A stretch of DNA of 11,175 bases from an uncultured Eubacteriales bacterium (GTDB lineage: Bacteria > Bacillota_A > Clostridia > Oscillospirales > CAG-272), in assembly GCA_900555345.1 (NCBI GenBank), contig USKS01000027.1, positions 1 through 11,175 on the forward strand, read 5' to 3'. A program made the translations under genes and the position numbers. The notes under the pieces are model-generated. The model was not told where the DNA came from. It ran no database searches and was given only the letters and a program-made list of their open reading frames with translations. This document shows positions 1 to 5,531 of this stretch, piece after piece (the stretch's first letter is position 1; the number at the start of each line of letters is the position of its first letter).

Positions 1-499
1 GGCCTACATCCTCGGGAAAGCCGACTGCTTTGAACGCACCCATATTCTTTCCGCTTGAAAAAACATACGCGCCGCGAAGGTTCGTGTTTATGTACATTAC
101 CGTTCTTGCGACATATTCTTTCTCGTCAAGCTGAAGACGGGAGAGCACGGAAGCAAGCGGCGCGAGAAAATATCTGCGTATAAGCGGCACATCCGTGATC
201 TCCGGAATTTTCTTTATGGGTATCCACTCGTCCTTAACTATTTCAAAGCGCTCGCGAAGAAGCTTTTCGCACTCTTCCCTGACGGCGCTGTCCGTGTAGA
301 ATATATGAAAAGCGTAGAAATCTTTATATTCGGGGTAGATACCGTATGCGGCAAAGCCGCCGCCGAGACCGTTTGAGCGGTCGTGCATGGGTATCATACT
401 TTTCATTATGCCCTCTCCGGTCATTTTTTTGCCGTCTCTGGAAATAACGGCGGATATGGCGCAGCCTGACGGTATGCGCACCTGACCTTCGATCTTCAT
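1..499 (-). CDS. Class II glutamine amidotransferase, glutamate synthase type (5' part only)
   Basis: The gene starts at 499 and runs off the left edge; 166 codons are visible without a stop. The product resembles the free-standing amidotransferase subunit of archaeal/clostridial-type glutamate synthase. It would release ammonia from glutamine for a separate FMN synthase subunit in the cytoplasm. Visible marks are a Cys at residue 13 within PSGCAIS, the expected N-terminal nucleophile after removal of a 12-residue propeptide, then the conserved stretch HDRSNGLGGGFAAYG at 39-53 and YPEYKDFYAFH just after. The residue following the Cys is Ala instead of the commoner Gly. The ATG is preceded by AAGGA about 11 bases upstream. 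The synthase partner genes would lie to the left, outside the window. A promoter and hairpin leader are present upstream. Assignment to the amidotransferase family is firm; the glutamate synthase role is inferred from the family. Confidence 0.82.
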   Translation of the reverse strand, partial: MKIEGQVRIPSGCAISAVISRDGKKMTGEGIMKSMIPMHDRSNGLGGGFAAYGIYPEYKDFYAFHIFYTDSAVREECEKLLRERFEIVKDEWIPIKKIPEITDVPLIRRYFLAPLASVLSRLQLDEKEYVARTVMYINTNLRGAYVFSSGKNMGAFKAVGFPEDVG

Positions 500-526
500 A
501 TAGTTATCATTCCTTTCCACTGCGCC

Positions 527-540
527 CGCCGTAAGCGGCG
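527..540 (-). other. Second leader hairpin before the amidotransferase ribosome site
   Basis: CGCCG and CGGCG arms (527-531 and 536-540) enclose a four-base loop. Flanking bases allow a slipped alternative pairing (522-526 with 537-541). It lies between the long hairpin and the AAGGA ribosome site, so it could influence ribosome access. Only base complementarity supports it. Confidence 0.35.
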
Positions 541-556
541 CGGCACTTAAAACATC

Positions 557-607
557 AAAGGCGTTCATCCGCCGAGGGAGAAATCCCCTTAGCAGATGAA
601 CGCCTTT
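557..607 (-). promoter_or_regulatory. Long 5'-leader hairpin of the amidotransferase transcript (possible attenuator)
   Basis: Two 16-base arms (592-607 and 557-572) pair over their whole length. In RNA of the minus strand the only non-Watson-Crick position is a G-U wobble (594/570). On the plus strand the same position is a C-A mismatch, so the structure is built to fold in the minus-strand transcript. Within the loop, positions 575-578 and 586-589 form an inner GC-rich stem. With the promoter at 623-652, transcription should begin around 616, so the hairpin starts within about ten bases of the 5' end. The bases after it (GATGTTTT) are only a weak T-run. It may be an attenuator, a protein-binding site or an mRNA stabiliser. 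I could not match it to a known riboswitch class. Confidence 0.6.
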
Positions 608-622
608 GCCCATCGACACTGT

Positions 623-652
623 ATTATAGCACGCGCGCGCGCACATTGTCAA
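623..652 (-). promoter_or_regulatory. Sigma-A promoter of the amidotransferase gene
   Basis: Minus-strand TTGACA (647-652) and TATAAT (623-628) both match consensus perfectly, separated by 18 bases. The spacer is entirely alternating purine-pyrimidine with a CG-repeat core (632-642). It drives the gene starting at 499 through a leader of about 115 bases. Between this promoter and the next gene (653-728) there is AT-rich sequence with no feature I can support. Confidence 0.85.
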
Positions 653-728
653 CTGTTTTTTTGTATAATTTCGGCAGCGGCAAATGCGTATTTATCATAT
701 ATTATATGCACTCGCCGCATCATCCTCA

Positions 729-1370
729 TTAAAGTCCGATGCCGAGATACTTTCCAAGCTCTCTTTTCAGCTGAACTCCGGTCTTTTCCACCTCGTTCAT
801 GACCGTTTCAAAGCCGATTTTCGTCGTATACCAGTTTTCGGCGGTGATATCGCCGCAGTCCGCGGGGCATACCGAGATATCCGCTTCGGGGAACGACATG
901 GTGTAGTACATAAGGCAGCGCGCCGCATGGTACGGGCGGCAGCATATTATGGCGCGGCGCACGTTTATGCCCGCGCTGTCGCACAGGGTGCGGCTGTATA
1001 CCGCGTTCTGCATGGTATACTCAGCCTTATCCTCCCCGAGCACCGCGCCGTCCGGCACGCCGCGCTTTTCAAGAACGGCCCTGTAGAAATCGCACTCCGT
1101 TCCGTAGTTTCCGCTGTACTCTTTCGGCATATCCTTTACCGGTACAAATGAGGTCTGCCCCAAAGTATATTTACCCGACGCAAGCAAAAGCGGCGATGCG
1201 CCGCGGCAGTAAAGCTCTGCTCCCGTCTCGGGGATCTGCCATGCGGTGCCGCCGGGCAGAAATATGATATCCGCCTCCCTCGGCTCGTCGGAGACGAAAA
1301 TATAGTCCGTTATCATTCTGATCATTCTGTCCACAGATGCTTCTCCTTCGGCTTTGAGCCATATGCGCAA
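729..1370 (-). CDS. DUF218 / YdcF-ElyC-SanA-like protein
   Basis: This 213-residue protein has the DUF218 pattern: an acidic residue and hydrophobic strand ending in LPGG (34-41), SGKY (65-68), GVP and an acidic loop (104-113), YTMQNA at 118-123 matching the usual T-x-E-N-A with Gln for Glu, and RPYHAARC (145-152) matching the usual Y/F-H-x-x-R. DUF218 members are implicated in envelope or antibiotic-resistance phenotypes, but their biochemical role is largely unknown. No signal peptide or membrane segment is visible, unlike SanA/ElyC, so it is probably a soluble cytoplasmic form. The start is TTG at 1370, chosen because AAAGG lies seven bases upstream; no better in-frame ATG is seen nearby. 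It is transcribed away from the PqqD-like gene. No clear terminator follows the stop. Confidence 0.75.
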   Translation of the reverse strand: MRIWLKAEGEASVDRMIRMITDYIFVSDEPREADIIFLPGGTAWQIPETGAELYCRGASPLLLASGKYTLGQTSFVPVKDMPKEYSGNYGTECDFYRAVLEKRGVPDGAVLGEDKAEYTMQNAVYSRTLCDSAGINVRRAIICCRPYHAARCLMYYTMSFPEADISVCPADCGDITAENWYTTKIGFETVMNEVEKTGVQLKRELGKYLGIGL

Positions 1371-1408
1371 TGTTTTACCTTTTACGACACGCGCGCCGTA
1401 TATACTGT

Positions 1409-1414
1409 ATTATA
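1409..1414 (-). promoter_or_regulatory. Possible -10 box of the DUF218 gene
   Basis: A perfect TATAAT on the minus strand lies about 40 bases before the TTG start, in the 58-base gap between the divergent genes. The -35 position (about 1432-1437, TTTTAT) is poor, so this is a weak call. The same AT-rich stretch holds TATACT/TATTAT on the plus strand that could serve the opposite gene. Confidence 0.35.
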
Positions 1415-1428
1415 GGGGTGACGGTTCT

Positions 1429-1719
1429 ATGATAAAAATTATCGGCAAATACATTCTGCACCGCTATGGCGACGAATATGTTCTTTTCCCGCTCGGCGCG
1501 GGGGACATGAGCTTTTGCGGCATTTGCTCTTTCAACGAAGCCGGAGCGTTTATATGGCGGTGCATTGAAAAAAGATGCCGCCGTCCAGAAATTGCCGCCC
1601 GTCTCGGTGAGCGCTACGGCATAGACACCGCTTCATCGGAGCGGGATACTGATACGTTTCTCTCCGAGCTTGAAAATCTATGCATTATAGAAAACCGTCC
1701 GCGGCGCTTTTACAAGTAA
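1429..1719 (+). CDS. PqqD-like (RRE-fold) small protein, stand-alone
   Basis: This 96-residue protein resembles the PqqD family. It has an N-terminal beta-strand pair (GDEYVLFPLGAG, 14-25), then FNEAGAFIW (35-43), matching the family's N-x-x-[GA]-x-x-[IV]-W signature, and then a helical winged-helix part with EIAARLGERYGID (54-66) and DTFLSELENLCII (75-87). PqqD proteins bind the leader of a ribosomally made peptide and hand it to a modifying enzyme, often a radical SAM protein. No radical SAM gene or obvious precursor peptide is in this window, and the neighbour is a DUF218 gene. The ATG at 1429 was chosen over an in-frame ATG at 1354 because GGGGTGA precedes it by seven bases and the upstream segment lies inside the opposite gene. 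Function here is unknown; orphan PqqD-like proteins also occur outside peptide clusters. Confidence 0.7.
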   Translation: MIKIIGKYILHRYGDEYVLFPLGAGDMSFCGICSFNEAGAFIWRCIEKRCRRPEIAARLGERYGIDTASSERDTDTFLSELENLCIIENRPRRFYK

Positions 1720-1742
1720 GCCGTATCCGTATATATATTCCC

Positions 1743-1759
1743 GTGCGGCGCAGCCGCAC
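1743..1759. repeat. Perfect inverted repeat (7 bp, 3-base loop)
   Basis: GTGCGGC and GCCGCAC flank GCA. There is no T-run after it, so it is not itself an intrinsic terminator. It sits between the end of the PqqD-like gene and the terminator palindrome and shares the TGCGGC/GCCGCA core with it, so the two could pair with each other. Confidence 0.5.
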
Positions 1760-1771
1760 ATATACCAAGAC

Positions 1772-1797
1772 AAAAGCTGCCGCATGCGGCAGCTTTT
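1772..1797. terminator. Bidirectional intrinsic terminator between convergent genes
   Basis: A perfect 26-base palindrome, AAAAGCTGCCG + CATG + CGGCAGCTTTT, with T-runs on both sides (TTTTTGGTTTTG on plus, TTTTG on minus). It separates the PqqD-like gene (plus, ends 1719) from the last gene of the six-gene minus operon (ends 1806) and can stop transcription from both. Confidence 0.9.
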
Positions 1798-1805
1798 TGG
1801 TTTTG

Positions 1806-2051
1806 TCATGCAAGATCTTTAATTCGCTTTGCGCAGCTTCTGCAGATATAGCAGTCGTCGAGAGCGATAAGATCGCTATCGCTGCCGCACAGACGGCAGG
1901 TATCCTGCGATTTTCTCAGCACGACCTCTTCGCCGCGAAGCTCAACGTCGAGATCGGTTCCCGGCTCAACGTCAAGATGCTTTCTTATTTCGGAGGGAAT
2001 GACTATTCTTCCCAGTTCATCGACCTTGCGGGTTATTCTGACTGATTTCAT
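1806..2051 (-). CDS. AbrB-family transcriptional regulator with Cys-rich zinc-binding-type tail
   Basis: The 81-residue protein has an N-terminal SpoVT/AbrB swapped-hairpin DNA-binding domain: RKVDELGRIVIPSEIRKHLDV (8-28), then an acidic strand and EEVVLRK (41-47). The C-terminal tail carries CRLC (52-55) and CYICRSC (67-73), giving a C-x2-C...C-x2-C set (52, 55, 70, 73) plus an extra Cys at 67. This is consistent with a small zinc-binding module; similar tails are known in clostridial AbrB-like proteins. As AbrB proteins act as dimers or tetramers and globally repress transition-state genes, it may control the operon it belongs to. It is the last of six genes on this strand, 38 bases after the sialidase-like gene. 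The ATG has AAAGG about 11 bases upstream, a slightly long spacing. Confidence 0.88.
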   Translation of the reverse strand: MKSVRITRKVDELGRIVIPSEIRKHLDVEPGTDLDVELRGEEVVLRKSQDTCRLCGSDSDLIALDDCYICRSCAKRIKDLA

Positions 2052-2089
2052 TTCGGTATTTGCCTTTCAAATATGTTGCTCGCCCGACA

Positions 2090-3205
2090 TTATTTGTCGC
2101 CGAGTCTCCACTTTGTATAGAGAACGCTGGTGTACCAGTCGCCGGGATAGCACTGGTAGTAAACCGTAAGAATAGTTCCGTCGGACAGCTCAACTGATGC
2201 GGGATAACCCATATCCATCTGGGGGCCGATCTTATCGTTGAGGCAGTAGTCCTCAGTCCATGTCTCACCGCCGTCGTAGCTTACGACCGCGCGCTCTGCG
2301 CGCTTGCCGTCCGTGCGGCAGCCGTAGCTGCATATGACAGCGCCTGAGGAATGTACAAGAAGGTGCGGGGGAAGTCCGTCAACGCCGATGCACTTGGGAA
2401 CGGACCAGGTCTTACCCTTATCGTCGGAGAAAGTCGTATAGATAGAAAGCATTGGCTCGCTCTTTCTCTCGTGAACACGGATAGCGCCCAGCAGTCTGCC
2501 GTCCGGCAGCTCTACTACATGAGGCTCGTGCATATTTTCAACGATGCAGTCCTCGCCTACGGGCACTGTTCCCTGATGCTCCCATGTCTTGCCGGCGTCG
2601 CGGCTGATATATACAACTATGGGTGCGGGTGCAACGTAATCGTCATCCATATACTTACCCATGTAAACAAGGGTGCCGTCCTTGCAGACGGAAGGTCCGT
2701 GAGGCGCCGTTACGGGGATCCTTATGGGATCGCCCCAAGTAACACCGTAGTCGTCGGAGGTCTTTACGAACGCGCCGGTGCCTGCCTTGAATTCTTCTTC
2801 GGGAAGAGTCTTCCACATCTCGCCGAAGCCCTTGGATATAGCCTTATCACCCTTTGGGAACCAATCGTAATTCTGGATACCGTCACAGTAATCGGGGTAT
2901 GCCAGAGAGAACCAGGACATTACCATTTTGCCGTCGCCGACATATGTGATGCCGGTATCTCTGTCGTCAAAATGAGAATCGTTGACAACAACGGGGGGCG
3001 TCCATGTTTTGCCCTCGTTGAAGCTTACGTACATACAGTTCTTGCCCGTGGGGTCAACGTGAGACATTCTCATGGAAGACGCTGCGGCATAAAGCACGCC
3101 GCGGTCGTCCTTGCAGACGGACGGCCAGCCGTTATACTTGAAGCAGGTGTTGTTGGGGAATCTGTGCACTATGCCGTGCTCCGCCTCAGGTGTGATGAAT
3201 TTCAT
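2090..3205 (-). CDS. Sialidase-like BNR-repeat (Asp-box) protein, no signal peptide
   Basis: From the start at 3205 this is a 371-residue six-bladed-propeller-type protein. Five Asp-boxes are visible: SFNEGKTW (61-68), SDDYGVTW (150-157), SRDAGKTW (201-208), SDDKGKTW (260-267) and SYDGGETW (309-316). Candidate arginines for a carboxylate-binding triad are in DDRD (81-84), GAIRVH (240-245) and GCRTDG (295-300). HEPHVVELPDGRL (226-238) and GYPASVELSDG (333-343) resemble sialidase core segments, and Tyr334 falls where a nucleophile Tyr could be. There is no signal peptide or anchor, so it is probably cytosolic. The substrate may be a sialic acid or another sugar and cannot be fixed from sequence. 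An earlier ATG at 3253 is in frame and overlaps the previous stop, but it lacks a ribosome site; AGAAAGGA lies about 12 bases before 3205. It lies between CpsB and the AbrB gene. Confidence 0.8.
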   Translation of the reverse strand: MKFITPEAEHGIVHRFPNNTCFKYNGWPSVCKDDRGVLYAAASSMRMSHVDPTGKNCMYVSFNEGKTWTPPVVVNDSHFDDRDTGITYVGDGKMVMSWFSLAYPDYCDGIQNYDWFPKGDKAISKGFGEMWKTLPEEEFKAGTGAFVKTSDDYGVTWGDPIRIPVTAPHGPSVCKDGTLVYMGKYMDDDYVAPAPIVVYISRDAGKTWEHQGTVPVGEDCIVENMHEPHVVELPDGRLLGAIRVHERKSEPMLSIYTTFSDDKGKTWSVPKCIGVDGLPPHLLVHSSGAVICSYGCRTDGKRAERAVVSYDGGETWTEDYCLNDKIGPQMDMGYPASVELSDGTILTVYYQCYPGDWYTSVLYTKWRLGDK

Positions 3206-3249
3206 TGATGTGTTATATCCTTTCTTATGCTTTTTTGTATTAATGCCGG

Positions 3250-3948
3250 TCATATGAGACTTGCGGCGTCTGACAGAAGCATATCAGTCTTCTGCATTAC
3301 CGCAGTCCCCGCATCGCCGGTCTTTTCAAACATTTGTCCGAGACGGCATGCCGCCGTCTTATCGGCGCCGTGAATGTCGCTGCCGTAAGCGGCAACGCAG
3401 CCCCGTCCGAGCCATCTTGACATAAGCCGTCTGCCGCGAAATTTCGCAAAGCATTCGGCGTTGAGCTGAACATAGACGCCGCACTCCTCTATAAGGCGGA
3501 TCGCCTTTTCCTCGGGATAGCGATCTATGTGCGCCATCACAACGGTAAGTCCCGAATGGGAAACGTTATATACCGTTTCGTAATATGCCTCGCTCCAGTG
3601 CGAAAACGGCATTTCAAGAAGAATGACGTTCGTTGCGTCGATACAAAGCTTCTGCAGCCCGTCCATACGCTCGATGCCCGGACACACAAGCACCTCGGCA
3701 CCGAGGTACACTTCGGGAAAGCCCGACGTGTCGGCGCCGCTAAGAAGCTTTGCCGCCTCTGCCCTTCTTGAAAGAAAGCCTTTTATGCTGTCGGCATTCG
3801 GATAGAAATGCGGAGTTGCCACAACTCTCCCTACTCCCGCAGCCGAAAGCAACTTCAGCTGTTTTACGGAAGTTTCGATATTTTTCGACCCGTGATCCGC
3901 GCCCGGAAGAATGTGCGCATGAAAATCGGTCAGAACAGCGTTTTCCAT
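3250..3948 (-). CDS. cpsB: CpsB/CapC-type PHP-domain tyrosine-protein phosphatase
   Basis: This 232-residue protein has the PHP metal-site motifs in order: DFHAHILPGADHG with His10, His12 and Asp18; TPHFYP with His47; GAE with Glu85; MAHIDRYP with His140; and GSDIHG with Asp191 and His193. In Gram-positive bacteria this manganese-dependent enzyme removes phosphate from the tyrosine tail of the CpsD kinase and so regulates capsule or exopolysaccharide assembly. The kinase gene lies directly upstream, which supports the assignment. The usual Asp-Asp-Gly after the second metal His is Asp-His-Gly here. AGGAGG precedes the ATG at 3948 with about 14 bases spacing, rather long, and no alternative start is in frame between them. 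Length is close to the usual 240-255. The gene ends at 3250, 45 bases before the next chosen start. Confidence 0.9.
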   Translation of the reverse strand: MENAVLTDFHAHILPGADHGSKNIETSVKQLKLLSAAGVGRVVATPHFYPNADSIKGFLSRRAEAAKLLSGADTSGFPEVYLGAEVLVCPGIERMDGLQKLCIDATNVILLEMPFSHWSEAYYETVYNVSHSGLTVVMAHIDRYPEEKAIRLIEECGVYVQLNAECFAKFRGRRLMSRWLGRGCVAAYGSDIHGADKTAACRLGQMFEKTGDAGTAVMQKTDMLLSDAASLI

Positions 3949-4004
3949 ACTATATACGAGGCACCTCCTGACCTTTTTCAGCTAAAATATGCGCTTAAAA
4001 ATCA

Positions 4005-4754
4005 TCAGTATTTTGTCTTGCCGTAGCCGTAGCCGTAACCGTAGCCGCCGTATCTGCCGTATCTGCCGTATTTACCGTAGCGGTATCCGCCGTAATAGCC
4101 GCTTCCCGCTTTCATGTTTACGTCGTTCAGAACAAGTCCGACTATGTTTGCGCCGGTCTGCTTCATCATTTCAAGGGCATGGCCGAGCGAGCGCTTCTCG
4201 TCCTTACCCGAGCGCACCACATAAAGGTATCCGGTAATACGCTCGGCGAGAATAACAGCATCCGAAACCACCGCGACAGGCGGCAGGTCCACAAATATGA
4301 TATCGAAATGCTGCTTCATGAAGTCCAGAAACTTGCCCATTCTCGCGCTTGCTATAAGCTCGGCGGGGTTGGGAGGTGTGCCGCCCGCCGTGATTATGGA
4401 AAGATTGGGATAATTTGTTTTTTTGATATATTTGTCAACGGAATTGTCGCCGCCCGCCAGAAGCTCGCTGAGACCGGAGGCGCGGTCGATGCCGAATATC
4501 TTGTGCACAGCCGAATTTCTGAGGTCGCAGTCTATAAGCAGCACTCTTTTTTCAAGCTGTGAGAACGACACGGCAAGGTTTGATATGAGAAGGCTTTTTC
4601 CGCTTGAAGCGAATGTACTCGTAATTCCGTATACGGGACACTTCTCGCCCTTGGCGGTGTAAAACAGATTTGTACGCAGCATTTTGAACGCTTCGCTGAC
4701 CGCAAAGGGAGCAGCATCGCTCAAAAGCTTGCCCGCATATGAGTTTCCCATCAT
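4005..4754 (-). CDS. cpsD: CpsD/CapB-type bacterial tyrosine (BY) kinase with Tyr-Gly tail
   Basis: This is a 249-residue cytoplasmic P-loop kinase. Visible are EAFKMLRTNL (21-30), the oligomerisation helix motif with Lys for the first Arg; Walker A STFASSGKS (46-54); Walker A' VLLIDCDLR (71-79); and Walker B IIFVDLPP (152-159), where DTPP is usual. The C-terminus from 220 is a Tyr/Gly/Arg tail with 12 tyrosines in 30 residues, the usual autophosphorylation site. Such kinases are switched on by the cytoplasmic end of a CpsC-type membrane protein, encoded just upstream, and are dephosphorylated by CpsB, encoded just downstream. The start overlaps the CpsC stop as ATGA, with AAGGAGG four bases before it; a second ATG one codon on has a more usual spacing of seven. 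The tail is encoded by short tandem repeats (4019-4090). Confidence 0.93.
   Translation of the reverse strand: MMGNSYAGKLLSDAAPFAVSEAFKMLRTNLFYTAKGEKCPVYGITSTFASSGKSLLISNLAVSFSQLEKRVLLIDCDLRNSAVHKIFGIDRASGLSELLAGGDNSVDKYIKKTNYPNLSIITAGGTPPNPAELIASARMGKFLDFMKQHFDIIFVDLPPVAVVSDAVILAERITGYLYVVRSGKDEKRSLGHALEMMKQTGANIVGLVLNDVNMKAGSGYYGGYRYGKYGRYGRYGGYGYGYGYGKTKY
4019..4090 (-). repeat. Short imperfect tandem repeats coding the kinase tyrosine tail
   Basis: On the plus strand, CCGTAG-type hexamers (about 4020-4046) pass into three CCGTAT-type nonamers (CCGTATCTG twice, then CCGTATTTA) and further CCGTA units. The repeats keep the reading frame (6- and 9-base units) and encode Tyr-Gly and Tyr-Gly-Arg/Lys. 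Slippage would lengthen or shorten the tail without a frameshift. Confidence 0.75.
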
Positions 4755-5491
4755 TTAGCCTCCTTCTTTGACTTTCTCCGACCCGAGGAAACCTGCGGAG
4801 CGTCGCCCGATATTGTGGGAATAACGCCGATAACGGGGTATCCGTAAGCGTCCTTTATATCGTCCTCATCGTAAACAGTGCTGTCCAGCACCTCGCGCAG
4901 GAAGAATATCAGAAGTGATATTACAACGCCGAGCAGCGCGCCCACAAGGGTGTTGAGCACAAGATTCGGCGAATCCTGATCCGTAGGCAGACGGGGATCG
5001 TCCGCAGTTTTTATGACGGCGCCCATGACCGTTTCGGGTATTTTCTCGGGTATGACCTTATCAAATGCCTGCGCAAGCTCCAGTGCCTCCTCGGGCGAGG
5101 GAGCAGAGACGGAAACGTAGAAAAACTCCGTTGAAGAGTATGTTCCCGTGGTTATCATCTTTTTGAGCTCGCCGGTGGTACGGTCGGAGCCCGCCTCGTC
5201 AAGCACTGCCTGCAACAGCTTTCCGCTGTTGCGGATATACACTATAGACGTTTCGGCAAGACTTTGCGATGCATTTATATCCTGCTGGGAAACGCCGGTC
5301 TGGTTGTCCGCCTGTTTATTGTTGTTGACGTAAAATTTGGCAACGGAGGAATACTGAGGCGCAATAAAGAATTCCGTTACAAGGGCAAACACAACGGCGC
5401 AAGCCACACCGATAGCCAATATTATCAGCAGTCTGCTGCGTATAACACCGAGAAGTGTCGCAAGGCTTGACCGGCTCTCATTGTTTTCCAA
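4751..5491 (-). CDS. cpsC: CpsC/CapA (Wzz-like) polysaccharide co-polymerase membrane protein
   Basis: This 246-residue protein has a short cytoplasmic N-terminus, a first membrane helix at about 20-43, a roughly 130-residue outside domain (44-177) and a second helix at about 178-198, just after the Pro-containing segment LPTDQDSP (168-175). A cytoplasmic tail follows (YDEDDIKDAYGYPVIGVIP, then a basic end). This is the Wzz-type chain-length regulator of Gram-positive capsule systems, whose tail activates the separate CpsD kinase. The two genes overlap by four bases, consistent with translational coupling. The start is TTG at 5491: an upstream in-frame stop leaves no other good start, the nearby ATG is out of frame, and AAAGGACGGA lies 7-11 bases upstream. 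Polymer type cannot be inferred because no glycosyltransferase is present. Confidence 0.9.
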   Translation of the reverse strand: MENNESRSSLATLLGVIRSRLLIILAIGVACAVVFALVTEFFIAPQYSSVAKFYVNNNKQADNQTGVSQQDINASQSLAETSIVYIRNSGKLLQAVLDEAGSDRTTGELKKMITTGTYSSTEFFYVSVSAPSPEEALELAQAFDKVIPEKIPETVMGAVIKTADDPRLPTDQDSPNLVLNTLVGALLGVVISLLIFFLREVLDSTVYDEDDIKDAYGYPVIGVIPTISGDAPQVSSGRRKSKKEAK

Positions 5492-5531
5492 GCTGTTTTC
5501 CGTCCTTTCGATTTGTTATAAAGACCCGGCT

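Noticed and set aside
557..607. Glutamine (glnA-type) riboswitch or ANTAR double hairpin before the amidotransferase gene
   Set aside because: The GGAAGUAGG-type core of the glutamine riboswitch is absent, and the inner loop lacks the A1/G4 hexaloop expected for ANTAR sites.
684..1151. 155-residue open frame on the plus strand
   Set aside because: Antisense to the DUF218 gene and without motifs.
2351..3208. 285-residue open frame on the plus strand
   Set aside because: Antisense to the sialidase-like gene, whose Asp-boxes establish the real frame.
3206..3253. Longer N-terminus (16 residues) for the sialidase-like protein
   Set aside because: The upstream ATG overlaps the previous stop but has no ribosome site, while AGAAAGGA precedes the internal ATG and the family-like sequence begins there.
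4019..4090. CRISPR-like array
   Set aside because: Units are 6-9 bases without spacers and lie in frame within the kinase gene.
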